Assembly (NCBI GenBank): GCA_902651635.1
Contig: CACRSC010000114.1
Span: 12,832-68,347, forward strand
Source: Mastigamoeba balamuthi
Taxonomy: Eukaryota > Evosea > Mastigamoebida > Mastigamoebidae
Length of the DNA stretch: 55,516 nt
Direction of reading: 5' to 3'
Each line of letters begins with the position of its first letter. The stretch's first letter is position 1. Below the pieces are notes generated by a model, which saw only the letters and a list, made by a program, of their open reading frames with translations, did not search any database and had not been told where the DNA came from. The position numbers were made by a program, and so were the translations under genes. Positions 42,801 to 50,099 of the stretch are shown here, piece after piece.

Positions 42801-44609
42801 CTCAGAGTCGGCAGGGGGGAGAGCCTCGACCTGCAGTGCCTTGACCCTCTGTATGAGCTCGTTGAGGTTCTCCTGCACCTTGGCCCTGTTGGCCTCGTCG
42901 GCAGCACGATTGCCCTCAAAGTACTCCTTGAGATTGTCGAACCGTGTGCCCAGTGTGCTCATCATGGACTTCGACATGGTGCCCATGATGTCTCTCGCAG
43001 CATCCTCGTTCTGCCTTTGCAGCTTCGTGATGTGCTTGGTGATCGCGCTCGTGTCCACAGGGATTTCCCTCCTCTTGATATCGCCCAGAAGCCCCTTGAT
43101 GGTAGTGAACTCTGCCCTGCCCAGCGTGTTCATGCTCGAGGCAAACCTGTCAATGCTGGCCTGGATACTGGCGACGGCCTTGCTGCTTCCTTCCCCAGCT
43201 GCCCACTTGTTCAGTGCATCCCGCAGTTGAGCGAGACCAGTGTTGGTGCTCGATGCCGTTTGCGCGATGACGCCCAGGGCTGTTCCTTGCTGGCTGAGAG
43301 TCGTGTCAATGCTCTGCAGTTTGTCCGTGACCTGCTTGTGGGCTTCACCGAGACTGCCTCTCAGACCCTGGATCGACGTGCGAATAGCTGAGGCATCCAC
43401 GAGAAGTGCGTTGGCCCACTTGGGCGGGTTCTCCCCCAGCTTCATGAGGAACTTGTCCAGAGTGGCATCCAGGTTGGTGAGGTCTTTGGGATTCTCGGGG
43501 GCTGGAACGGGGATGGCTCGCTTGATTCCCACAAGAATCTCGTGGATCTCCTTGTCGTGGTCACTTCTGGTCTCTGACGCATGCTGTGTGAGCACCGCAT
43601 TCAGGTTAAGCTCCATGCGCTTTATGGAATCCACCAGCTCCTGGGGCACCACGGCAGTCACGGTTCGTCTGCCTCCCCTGGGCACATTCGATGGCGGAGG
43701 CGGTGGATTGAACTGCATGGTGCGGGGCTCTGACGGAAGCTCCCTGTCTCCACTGGGTGCATCCGGGCCTGGGGCAGTACCCCCCACACCGAGGTCGATC
43801 TCTTCTCCATCTCCGTCCTCTCCGTCATCAGGGGGCTCTTCCTCATCATCGTCCACAGCCTCCGGGTTCTGGAACAGCTGCTCTGCATCTGTCATGAAAT
43901 CCTCGTTCATGTCCCCCCACACGATGTACTTGTAGTACAGGAAGGCCTGCACCAGACCGTTGCGCTTCTTGCTGCTTCCCCCCAGGGGTCCGTCCATCTT
44001 CAGCATCATCTTCTGCTTCTTGAACCGGTTGCGGAGCTCGATGAACATCTTGACAAACTCCATGCAGGTCTCGTCGTGGGCAAAGATGTTGTGCCTCATG
44101 GGGTCCCACTCTGCCTCGCCATCCAGCACCGCCTTCAGCCAGTACGAGTTCTCTGCATCCTTGCGGTTGTGAGGCCTGCCCAGGCCCCACGAGATGAAGT
44201 CCCACACAAACTTGCGCAGGCTCTCTGCGTCGGACTCCGTGTCAAAGATCTTCTCCAGGGCAAAGCTCAGCGCTACAGTGCGCGCCTGTGCTGTCCTTCG
44301 AACACTCGCATCAGGGGATCGGAGTGCCTCGTTCAGCCTTGCCTCGATGTACTCGGCTGTGTTCTTCCGCGCTGCTCCCGACTTGAACACAAAGTCAATG
44401 CCCAGTGAGTCCACGTCAATCGGGGTGACTCCGCTGAGGCTGAACATGGTGGAGGCTCCGGGGGCCATCACACGGTCCTTCGCATGCCCGAGTGGGGCCG
44501 GAGGAACAATGTCATGCTCGCTGGGCTCCTCTCCACCATAGTTGGTCGCTGTCCTGTTGTACTCGGTTCTGTCCGGGTGCCTGAAATTGAGCAGATAGGC
44601 TCCAGACAT
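39879..44609 (-). CDS. Giant coiled-coil viral protein (1,576 aa)
   Basis: Starts at the ATG at 44,609 (MSGAYLLNFRHP), 15 nt after TTTTTCTAA. Residues about 1-230 are globular. An acidic linker follows (DDDEEEPPDDGEDGDGEE). Most of residues 320-1,330 is an almost continuous coiled coil with heptads and LxxI patterns. A Pro/Arg-rich nuclear-type region (SRKRPRVKEPGE) and a globular C-terminal domain end it. It is the longest viral ORF here. The size and coiled coil suggest a tape-measure, fibre-core or virion scaffold protein, but it has no recognised homologue. Confidence 0.75.
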   Translation of the reverse strand: MSGAYLLNFRHPDRTEYNRTATNYGGEEPSEHDIVPPAPLGHAKDRVMAPGASTMFSLSGVTPIDVDSLGIDFVFKSGAARKNTAEYIEARLNEALRSPDASVRRTAQARTVALSFALEKIFDTESDAESLRKFVWDFISWGLGRPHNRKDAENSYWLKAVLDGEAEWDPMRHNIFAHDETCMEFVKMFIELRNRFKKQKMMLKMDGPLGGSSKKRNGLVQAFLYYKYIVWGDMNEDFMTDAEQLFQNPEAVDDDEEEPPDDGEDGDGEEIDLGVGGTAPGPDAPSGDRELPSEPRTMQFNPPPPPSNVPRGGRRTVTAVVPQELVDSIKRMELNLNAVLTQHASETRSDHDKEIHEILVGIKRAIPVPAPENPKDLTNLDATLDKFLMKLGENPPKWANALLVDASAIRTSIQGLRGSLGEAHKQVTDKLQSIDTTLSQQGTALGVIAQTASSTNTGLAQLRDALNKWAAGEGSSKAVASIQASIDRFASSMNTLGRAEFTTIKGLLGDIKRREIPVDTSAITKHITKLQRQNEDAARDIMGTMSKSMMSTLGTRFDNLKEYFEGNRAADEANRAKVQENLNELIQRVKALQVEALPPADSEVDCIQAIVDNLAGLSLVSQAQTGTINELKEAIQNMDIKVDFSDLNSSLARVQAEQKRLGEKYESETEKVNGAIQAMKEELQKLPKTHDTTELDKLIKRLENATGATEEQKRMIGGIITDLRSLGIKSQAEKLEAQVEALTKVSDSLTSAPKNIKEALSEGSAAMTRASTKLETTTAGMESLTRKADFTLETMKKTLKNAPDMQVYTENLEKLGNLFSQGEAQRKAMDKVVEQLKKNSSPEAVKQMADTLNQNLMINFRGKLATTETIKSVKDALSRIPSLAEWESMKTAIASAENKYDTINRSISSLEKDIKNQKWNSPSFTNLEKEFSNLRNTLDNFKTSSGIEQATSVWKDGTRSLERLLKDAKEQLEKTGEVTESTRKSIGSAVKDLKDMSSGISDDMKLVIEQVKEVQVSQNKSIENVKEDVTERLRQAEEVIKAASESSERLFGTVADTLTTVQRRMEGHVSDAKEGMQESIKTAKEDMESSVGRAQKNISESTATMQKSFDDGMQKLGSTQTKIDALLKEGGNVYGSVNALVERYRQAADNIGQRESLSAKLQEKEDHIISLLEAQAKLKLQNEKEIGKLKTELETLSREKDSKVSKAEKDIIAEQYKSIFERMTTLSNHATLMQQEMAKLGELRNTIASLQDEKKEKETKLSSAESQLLAKASEYQELLAKFQAVSEERDRLKQPQGEETVTFNKASVNPAPDAASADPRRREDGDDGGAGGALSTAMDTGVPQREEGRTVSRKRPRVKEPGELDGDESRMAKIADDIYEYLQEMSPGENGDDSAKQIRGIQEKLTTSKFMSSDTKTVLRQAILPMLTNAQFTAEVALASSGDSLTSLENSTLLPWIKRSVYRDRSWDKLSSAERFAVLKLLKFYSLASVQSKKSLLIEDRPITNMESLRTEQGAQALWDRKIKFNLSTRQGKPTELGRPTREDEVTRTLAKLFPGAGTHRAAEAAEAPREAPIVL

Positions 44610-44623
44610 CTTCAACTCTCGGG

Positions 44624-44632
44624 TTAGAAAAA
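44624..44632 (-). promoter_or_regulatory. Late-promoter motif of the coiled-coil gene
   Basis: TTTTTCTAA on the minus strand, 15 nt before the ATG at 44,609. Confidence 0.45.
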
Positions 44633-44647
44633 GCACTGCAGTGTATT

Positions 44648-45610
44648 TCAGTTGTCCAGAGCTGCCATGATGGAGTCCACCAGCTCGTCCCTGGGAGGAA
44701 CATCTGCAGGGGCAGGTGTGTTCACAGGAGTGCTGGGTACAGAGGCCTCCGTCCGCGCCTTCTTCAGGACCGGCGCTTGCTCAGGCTCCTCAGACGCTGC
44801 CCTCTTCTTCCTCTCGCGGATCTTGTTCTTGTGCAGCACCACGCAGTCGCCAAACACCGTGCACTTGCCCAGAAGGTGGGACGCTGCCTTGTTCCCGTCC
44901 TCGCCCCAGTCCTTCGGGTTCCCCAGCCCAAGGACAGTGTCCTGGGCAGGATGCAGGTACACGACCACGGCCTCCAGGCACGAAGTCTTCGAGGCATGAG
45001 TGCGCAGGAACTGCACTCACGCCGGCGAGCAGTGGGGCATCTGGATGCGCGCCTTGGGCTCTGTCTTGCCCGTGATGGAGAACAGGCTCCTCCACCAGCG
45101 CTTGGGCGCATTCGGCTGCCTCTCGGGATCTGAGTCCGAGTCCGAGACACTGTCGTCTCCGATCGGGACTTGCGCAGGGGGTACAGGGACATCCGTCTTG
45201 TCCACGTCCACGAAGGTCTCTGTGTACGTCTTGTCGGGAATGACCTGCCTGTAGATCTCGACACTCTCGTCATGCTGGTACTGCTGGTGGAACTCCTGCA
45301 GTGACAGGTTCCCGCCCCACGTCTTCAGCAGCTTGTAGGACGGCGCGGGCGTGATGGTGAACTTGGTCTGCTCAAAGCCGGGCTCCCTGCGCAGACTGGC
45401 CTCGAAGATGTCGATCAGCTCGTTGATCTCGTCGGGCGTCAGCTTGCTCTGATTCCCGTTCTGCACGATGGCCGAGACGACAATGCCCGGCGCCCCATAG
45501 CAGCCCGTCCAGCCCTTGTTCCGGGGCAGCGGCATGCGGAAGCGCTTCTTGATGGTCTCGCCGGTCCACTGGCAGAGCTGCAGCTTGACTCCGTGCACGA
45601 TGTTGAACAT
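44648..45610 (-). CDS. Unknown viral gene interrupted by an in-frame TGA
   Basis: From the ATG at 45,610 (MFNIVHGVKLQLC) the frame reads 197 codons to a TGA at 45,017-45,019. It then stays open in the same frame to 44,648 for a further 122 codons (VQFLRTHASK to the end). The downstream part has no ATG near its start, so it is unlikely to be a separate gene. Possible readings are stop-codon readthrough, a nonsense mutation, a sequence error, or removal of a GTGAGT-bearing intron (no frame-preserving acceptor was found nearby). The C-terminal part has basic nuclear-type runs (KNKIRERKKRAA, LKKARTE). Function unknown. Confidence 0.6.
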
Positions 45611-45659
45611 GAGGGCACTTGACACTCAGAGGTGTTGTTATGAAATGAAGCCCGACACG

Positions 45660-46199
45660 TCACTTGTTCAGATAATCCTCGATGGAGGGAGGGCGACTAG
45701 ATATGTGCAGATATTTGATGGGGTACGGATAGTCGACGGATTCCAGGAATCTGTTTGCCTCCTCGAAAATCAGGTCGCGGTCCAGCTTCACGTACGAGTG
45801 GTGCCTGATCTTGATGCCCACGTGCATGTGCAGTCTTGACCCACGAGTGTTATGCCCGATCTCTGCGCTGGCTGTCACCTTGTAGTCCACCACGAGCTCG
45901 GTCCCCCATGTCCTGGTGGGGTCGGGCAAGAACACGTACTTGTTCGTCAGCGGATCGCGCCCCCCCTGAGTTCCAAACTGCACGAATCTGGAGAGACGCT
46001 CAGACCCGTCGAACATCTCCTGGGCCATGTTGTACAGCGGCTCTGACAGTGCCTCCAGCTCGGCATCACTTGTGCCCGCAAGCCTCACGTTCGTGTTCAT
46101 CGTGAGCATGAAGTTGGACACAAGGATCGCATCTCTGCCGAGCTTGTTGTGCGTGAAACGGGGGTTGATCCGCTCAAACGTTCCTCTGACCTCGGACAT
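45660..46199 (-). CDS. Likely HUH endonuclease (Rep-like)
   Basis: 179 aa with the three motifs of HUH nickases in order. Motif 1 is FMLTMN (residues 30-35). Motif 2 is LHMHVGI, where H124 and H126 form the HUH metal site. Motif 3 is EDYLNK at the extreme C-terminus, where Y176 would be the nucleophile and K179 the partner. HUH enzymes nick one strand at an origin and stay attached to the 5' end, starting rolling-circle-type replication. That would complement the lack of a viral DNA polymerase. Its start overlaps the upstream small gene by 26 nt. The length is close to minimal Rep nickase domains. Confidence 0.6.
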   Translation of the reverse strand: MSEVRGTFERINPRFTHNKLGRDAILVSNFMLTMNTNVRLAGTSDAELEALSEPLYNMAQEMFDGSERLSRFVQFGTQGGRDPLTNKYVFLPDPTRTWGTELVVDYKVTASAEIGHNTRGSRLHMHVGIKIRHHSYVKLDRDLIFEEANRFLESVDYPYPIKYLHISSRPPSIEDYLNK

Positions 46200-46383
46200 C
46201 CTTCAGTTTCTCTGTCAGAAAGTCGTGATGCATGAGCTCTTTCAGCATCTTCTCCACGGATGTCGACCACCTGTTGAAGGAGTCGTCCCGGGCCATGTCG
46301 ATGCTCTTCTGCCTCTCGATCTCCTCCGCGAGCTGTGCAATGTCCCTGACGAGACGCAGCGTTATTTCCTCAAACCGGTCCAT
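46174..46383 (-). CDS. Small viral helical protein (69 aa)
   Basis: Starts at the ATG at 46,383 (MDRFEEITLRLVRDIAQL). It is a single long amphipathic helix with heptad pattern and basic tail. Overlaps the start of the HUH gene. TTTTCTAA lies about 25 nt upstream and is shared with the divergent gene at 46,417. Confidence 0.55.
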   Translation of the reverse strand: MDRFEEITLRLVRDIAQLAEEIERQKSIDMARDDSFNRWSTSVEKMLKELMHHDFLTEKLKDVRGQRNV

Positions 46384-46416
46384 CTCACTTCTTTTCCTAA
46401 GATGTTCTTTTAGAAA

Positions 46417-46608
46417 ATGGCTCTGTCTGTGTGGGATCCCTACGTCCTCTATGTCATATCCGTGTATCTGTACTACAGGCCAGAGGCCAAAGACTACACG
46501 CCCACACCGCCTCCGAATCCGGGAAGGGAGCCCGGACACGTGAAGCAGAGATGTCTCAACGGGTATCTGTGGTACGAGGATCCCCTGTTTTTCCTTAGGC
46601 GGCCATGA
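46417..46608 (+). CDS. Small viral protein (63 aa)
   Basis: N-terminal hydrophobic/aromatic segment (DPYVLYVISVYLYY), then a Pro-rich linker and a basic tail. Could be a short membrane-associated virion protein. Divergent from the gene at 46,383. Confidence 0.5.
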   Translation: MALSVWDPYVLYVISVYLYYRPEAKDYTPTPPPNPGREPGHVKQRCLNGYLWYEDPLFFLRRP

Positions 46609-46615
46609 AGAGAGA

Positions 46616-47002
46616 ATGAAGCACCTCGTATTCCTGAACATCTCCGCCCAGTCCACGAATGTGGAGCTGCCCAGTGATATCTACGGCAACATAAAGACTG
46701 CCTGCATCACGCACTGGGACCTGAACAAGTACCCCTCGGGATTCCCGCCCTTCATACAGCTGAAGTTCACCGGCTGCTTCGAGACGAGGTCTGTGGCTTA
46801 TGGGGCCCACCCGTCCATGCTGCAGATTCCCTGTGCCACGCTGTCCACGCCCATGCATCTGTATCTCAGACCGCAATCGTGGTGCAGAAGGTTCACCGTC
46901 GAGCTCTACGGCCCCGGGGAGAATCCGTCTCCCCTGGCCATCCCTGCAGACATGTTCGTCCTTCTCTGGATAGACGTTGAGACAGACAACTGCGATGGGT
47001 AA
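46616..47002 (+). CDS. Possible single-jelly-roll minor capsid protein (128 aa)
   Basis: Predicted to be almost all beta (HLVFLNISAQSTNVELP, PPFIQLKFTGCF, MHLYLRPQSWCRRFTVELYG, DMFVLLWIDVE). The length and strand pattern fit a single jelly-roll such as a penton or vertex protein of small relatives of giant viruses. It lies directly upstream of a structural candidate and the packaging ATPase. No sequence family was recognised. A GTTTTTCCTTA motif lies about 25 nt upstream. Confidence 0.5.
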   Translation: MKHLVFLNISAQSTNVELPSDIYGNIKTACITHWDLNKYPSGFPPFIQLKFTGCFETRSVAYGAHPSMLQIPCATLSTPMHLYLRPQSWCRRFTVELYGPGENPSPLAIPADMFVLLWIDVETDNCDG

Positions 47003-47040
47003 TCCTTTTTTCTCACGAATACCAATAAAGAGAGAGACAC

Positions 47041-47847
47041 ATGGCTGCATCTGGAGTTGACCGCCAGCTACTCTCCTCCATGAGGGCCTTCCGTGCCCAC
47101 CTGGAGGGCCTGGTCGGGGGCAAGATATACCCCCAGATCAGTGACTCCCAGGATGTCACGTTTCCCATCGGCTACAATGCCCAGCGCATGCCGCCCATCG
47201 TTGAGAATGCGGCCATACTCAACGCCTACGGGCTGAACGCGAACGCTACGGTGAGCGTGACCGATGAGGACATGAAGGTCCTGAAGGACAAGTCGGACAT
47301 GCTCACTCAGGCGAAGCTGGATCTGCAGATGATCGACTTCGTGAAGCCCTGGAAGGACCCCCCGACCCTGGCGTACTTCATTTCGAACTTCGGGCCCATC
47401 GTCGACCGCTGGAAGGAGTTTATTGGCAAGAGGTTTGACACGGCCAAGGAGTACGAGATGCTGAAGTTCGAGCTGCCCAACTACGAGAACATGGCCAAGA
47501 GGATCGCCTTCACCGAGGTCTCGGAGATCCAGGACGTCATCAACAGCCCTGGCGGTGTTCTCAGGGATGCCGAGGCCGCGAATGCCATACAGCACCCCCT
47601 GGGCGAGAAGTTCACTCGTGGCTTCTTCAGCCCCTACGAGATGAAGAGGCTGATCGAGACGGTGGGCCTCACCTCTCCATTCAAGCCCGTGGACGGGCCT
47701 GTGGGCAACCCGCAGCAGAGCAGGATCAACCAGAGGGTCCGGCTCACTCCTCCGACAGAGTATGCCGGCGATGCATTCGCGGGACGCTCTGGGAGGACCT
47801 TTGTCGGTCTGGCCCAGCCAGGAGGCTTCCCATACCCGGGTCAGTGA
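47041..47847 (+). CDS. Unknown viral protein, probable virion component (268 aa)
   Basis: Not recognised. The N-terminal half is mixed alpha/beta (YPQISDSQDVTFPIGYNAQR), followed by helices (VKPWKDPPTLAYFISNFGPI) and a Pro/Gly-rich C-terminus (LAQPGGFPYPGQ). CTTTTTTCTCA lies about 30 nt upstream. Gene order next to the packaging ATPase suggests a capsid or portal-side role. Confidence 0.62.
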   Translation: MAASGVDRQLLSSMRAFRAHLEGLVGGKIYPQISDSQDVTFPIGYNAQRMPPIVENAAILNAYGLNANATVSVTDEDMKVLKDKSDMLTQAKLDLQMIDFVKPWKDPPTLAYFISNFGPIVDRWKEFIGKRFDTAKEYEMLKFELPNYENMAKRIAFTEVSEIQDVINSPGGVLRDAEAANAIQHPLGEKFTRGFFSPYEMKRLIETVGLTSPFKPVDGPVGNPQQSRINQRVRLTPPTEYAGDAFAGRSGRTFVGLAQPGGFPYPGQ

Positions 47848-47881
47848 TCACAGAATGTCTGAATGGTGAAATAAAGAGACA

Positions 47882-48880
47882 ATGGAGAGCAAACAAACTC
47901 GTACTGTCCCGGGATCCTTTGTGCGTGTCAAGCCTGTGCACTCTGAGAGCTCGGCCCTCCAGCAGAAGGCGCAGAAGACCAAGGAGGTCGAGTGGAAGAG
48001 CATCGTGGATGACTCTCTGGGATCAAAGATCAACACCGATTCCCTCCCCGATCTCCAGGAGTGGGACCCGCGGTCCCTGCCCAACGACTTCTTCTTGGTT
48101 CTCGAGGGGAGGCGGCGCATCGGCAAGTCGACTTTCGCCAAGTGGCTCCTGCAGTGGTATCAGGACAAGTTCTCGCTCGTGTGGTGCATGACGCAGACCA
48201 AGTCCACGCACTACTGGGACGAGTTCGTCGGTGATGCATTCACCTTTGACTCGTGGTACCCCTCGTGCATCGCCAAACTCATCGAGCGCAACGACGCCAT
48301 CATCGCCAAGTACGGTGAGACCTCTGACAAAGCGAGAGAGCTGGGGTCTGCACTGGTCATCCTCGACGATGTCATCTCCGCCAAGGTGCACGACGACCCC
48401 ATGTTCAGGAAGCTCGCCGTCGAGGGCAGGCACCACCTCATCTCCATCATTCTCATGACCCAGGACCCCAAGGCCATCGGGCCCTGTGTCCGTGATAACG
48501 CGGATGTGGCGGTCATCTTCAACCAGAAGACGTTCAGGAACAAGGAGTCCATCTGGGCAGACTTCATGAACGACACCACAAAGGACCTCGCCCGCGCCAT
48601 GATGGCCAAGTACTGCGTGGAGCACAACGCCCTCGTGGCCATCCAGACGAACCTGAATGCCGACATCACGCAGAACTTCTTCAAGACTACGGGCGACAAG
48701 ACCAAGCTGCAGGACTCCACCTACGCACTGGGCTCGGTCGAGCAGAAGAAGATCATTTTTGCCGAGCGGAGGAAACGCGAGGAGGATGCGCGCAGGCATG
48801 AGGCGGAGGGCATCACCGCACGCGTGACAGCCGAGGACATCAAGAAGTTGACCACCTCTGAAATTCTGAAACGCAGGTAG
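47882..48880 (+). CDS. A32/FtsK-like DNA-packaging ATPase
   Basis: 332 aa. Walker A is G76RRRIGKST84 in LVLEGRRRIGKSTFAKWLL. Walker B is ALVILDDVIS with D162/D163. The sensor-type strand is LISIILMTQD with Q194. The basic N-terminus and helical C-terminus match the FtsK/HerA superfamily packaging ATPases of Nucleocytoviricota and polinton-like elements. It pumps DNA into the capsid. The loop between the first Gly and the GK(S/T) of the P-loop is Arg-rich, which is unusual but compatible with GxxxxGKS/T. A terminal motif (ITARVTAEDIKKLTTSEIL) is helical. Confidence 0.88.
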   Translation: MESKQTRTVPGSFVRVKPVHSESSALQQKAQKTKEVEWKSIVDDSLGSKINTDSLPDLQEWDPRSLPNDFFLVLEGRRRIGKSTFAKWLLQWYQDKFSLVWCMTQTKSTHYWDEFVGDAFTFDSWYPSCIAKLIERNDAIIAKYGETSDKARELGSALVILDDVISAKVHDDPMFRKLAVEGRHHLISIILMTQDPKAIGPCVRDNADVAVIFNQKTFRNKESIWADFMNDTTKDLARAMMAKYCVEHNALVAIQTNLNADITQNFFKTTGDKTKLQDSTYALGSVEQKKIIFAERRKREEDARRHEAEGITARVTAEDIKKLTTSEILKRR

Positions 48881-48893
48881 AGAGGAGAACGAG

Positions 48894-49271
48894 ATGACTG
48901 ACAACGCGATCATCCAGAGCTCGCTGGCCCTGATAGCCGGAGATGTCATTGGGACGCTCTCTAACAGAGTGGCAACTGTCATCGACGAGAGGCTGCGCAT
49001 CTCTGACTCGCTCAAGAACATACCGCTGCTCGACGATGTGCTCAGTCTGCTTCTGCATGTCGGCATCCTCTCTGTCGGCACGCACTTCTGCTCAAACGCC
49101 ATGCCGTGGCTCGTCCAGGATCCCAGCTCGTTCTGCCTGTTCATGATGGGCCTGTACTCCACATCCCCGCACCTCAGGGTCCATCTCGGGCGCATAAATG
49201 AGACGATAATCCCCACCAAGGCCACTCAGCCCGAGAAGAAGGCACAGCCTGAGCCAGAGGCATCCAAGTAA
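48894..49271 (+). CDS. Viral membrane-associated protein (125 aa)
   Basis: Starts 13 nt after the ATPase stop. Hydrophobic stretches (ALIAGDVIGTL, LSLLLHVGILSVG) alternate with polar segments; the tail is Lys/Pro/Glu-rich. Convergent with the GRF zinc-finger gene. Unknown function. Confidence 0.58.
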   Translation: MTDNAIIQSSLALIAGDVIGTLSNRVATVIDERLRISDSLKNIPLLDDVLSLLLHVGILSVGTHFCSNAMPWLVQDPSSFCLFMMGLYSTSPHLRVHLGRINETIIPTKATQPEKKAQPEPEASK

Positions 49272-49282
49272 CAACGTTGTTT

Positions 49283-49888
49283 TCATTTGGCCTCATCGGG
49301 GGCGGAATCCTCTTCCTTGGGGGAGCAGGGGGCACCACTGTGGAGGGCGACAGACACGAGTGCCTGCACAGCGGACTCAAACTTGGAATCGAGCTGCTCC
49401 TGGCGCTGGAGTCGCGCCTCCTGCTTCGTCTCGAGCTGGTCGAGGCGGCACAGGATCACGTCCGACCTGCCGATGAGTGTGGCCGCGGACGCCACGGACT
49501 TGGTGAGGATGTCGAGCATGGTCTCGATGTCGCGCAGCCGTGAGCGGACATCTGCGGGCTCGGAGGCAGCATCAGGAGCTGGGGCCTCCTCCGTCTCGGG
49601 CTCGTCCATGTTCGTGTTCGTGGCAGCTGGCCTCATGGGCCTCTTGCGCGGCGGGAGCGGCGGGGTGAACGTTGGGGCGAACGACGGGGCGAACGAGGGC
49701 ACTGGGCCCGGTGCGGCTGCGGCTGCGGGCGGGGTCGACGGCATCGTGTCGGCCCACTGGAACGCCTTCTTCTGGTGTGGGCAGTTCATGACCGGGCATG
49801 AGTAGAACCAGCGCCCCTTGTTGGGCGTCTCCTTCTTGCACTGGCGCAGAACGCAGACAGAACCGCAGGGGCAAAGGGGGGCACTCAT
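49283..49888 (-). CDS. GRF zinc-finger protein with coiled coil (201 aa)
   Basis: The N-terminal 45 residues match zf-GRF: C6, C8, the NKGRWFYSC core (C31), C36, then FQW. GRF domains bind single-stranded DNA and are found in topoisomerases, NEIL3, APE2 and viral proteins. A Pro-rich linker with a basic run (PPRKRPMRP) and a C-terminal coiled coil (about residues 120-180) follow. TTTATAAC at 49,912-49,919 on the minus strand, 24-31 nt before the ATG, looks like a TATA box, so it may be early. A start at 49,978 (MGGKYLSV) is also possible. Located beside the primase-helicase, so probably a replication accessory factor. Confidence 0.75.
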   Translation of the reverse strand: MSAPLCPCGSVCVLRQCKKETPNKGRWFYSCPVMNCPHQKKAFQWADTMPSTPPAAAAAPGPVPSFAPSFAPTFTPPLPPRKRPMRPAATNTNMDEPETEEAPAPDAASEPADVRSRLRDIETMLDILTKSVASAATLIGRSDVILCRLDQLETKQEARLQRQEQLDSKFESAVQALVSVALHSGAPCSPKEEDSAPDEAK

Positions 49889-50025
49889 GGCTGTGTTGTT
49901 GAGACTGTTTGTTATAAAGTGAACCTTTTCACAGGCGTCTGCTCCTGTGCTGCTGACGCTGAGATATTTTCCACCCATGACGTAAGAGCCGCCACCTCAG
50001 AATTTGTGGGGCGTGACTCTTTTTA

Positions 50026-50035
50026 GGCGGGAAAA
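50026..50035 (+). promoter_or_regulatory. E2F-like site upstream of the primase-helicase
   Basis: GGCGGGAAAA, preceded by a TTTTTA TATA-like run, lies about 65 nt upstream of the ATG at 50,100. Similar to the site at 30,955-30,971. Confidence 0.4.
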
Positions 50036-50099
50036 AAGTGCACATCCCAACACCACACCGCGCCGTTGGTTGCCCAGCCCACACCGCCTACCGAGACGA

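Noticed and set aside
45008-45021. Intron removing the in-frame TGA at 45,017
   Set aside because: The GTGAGT donor exists, but every nearby AG acceptor leaves the wrong phase, so no frame-preserving splice was found.
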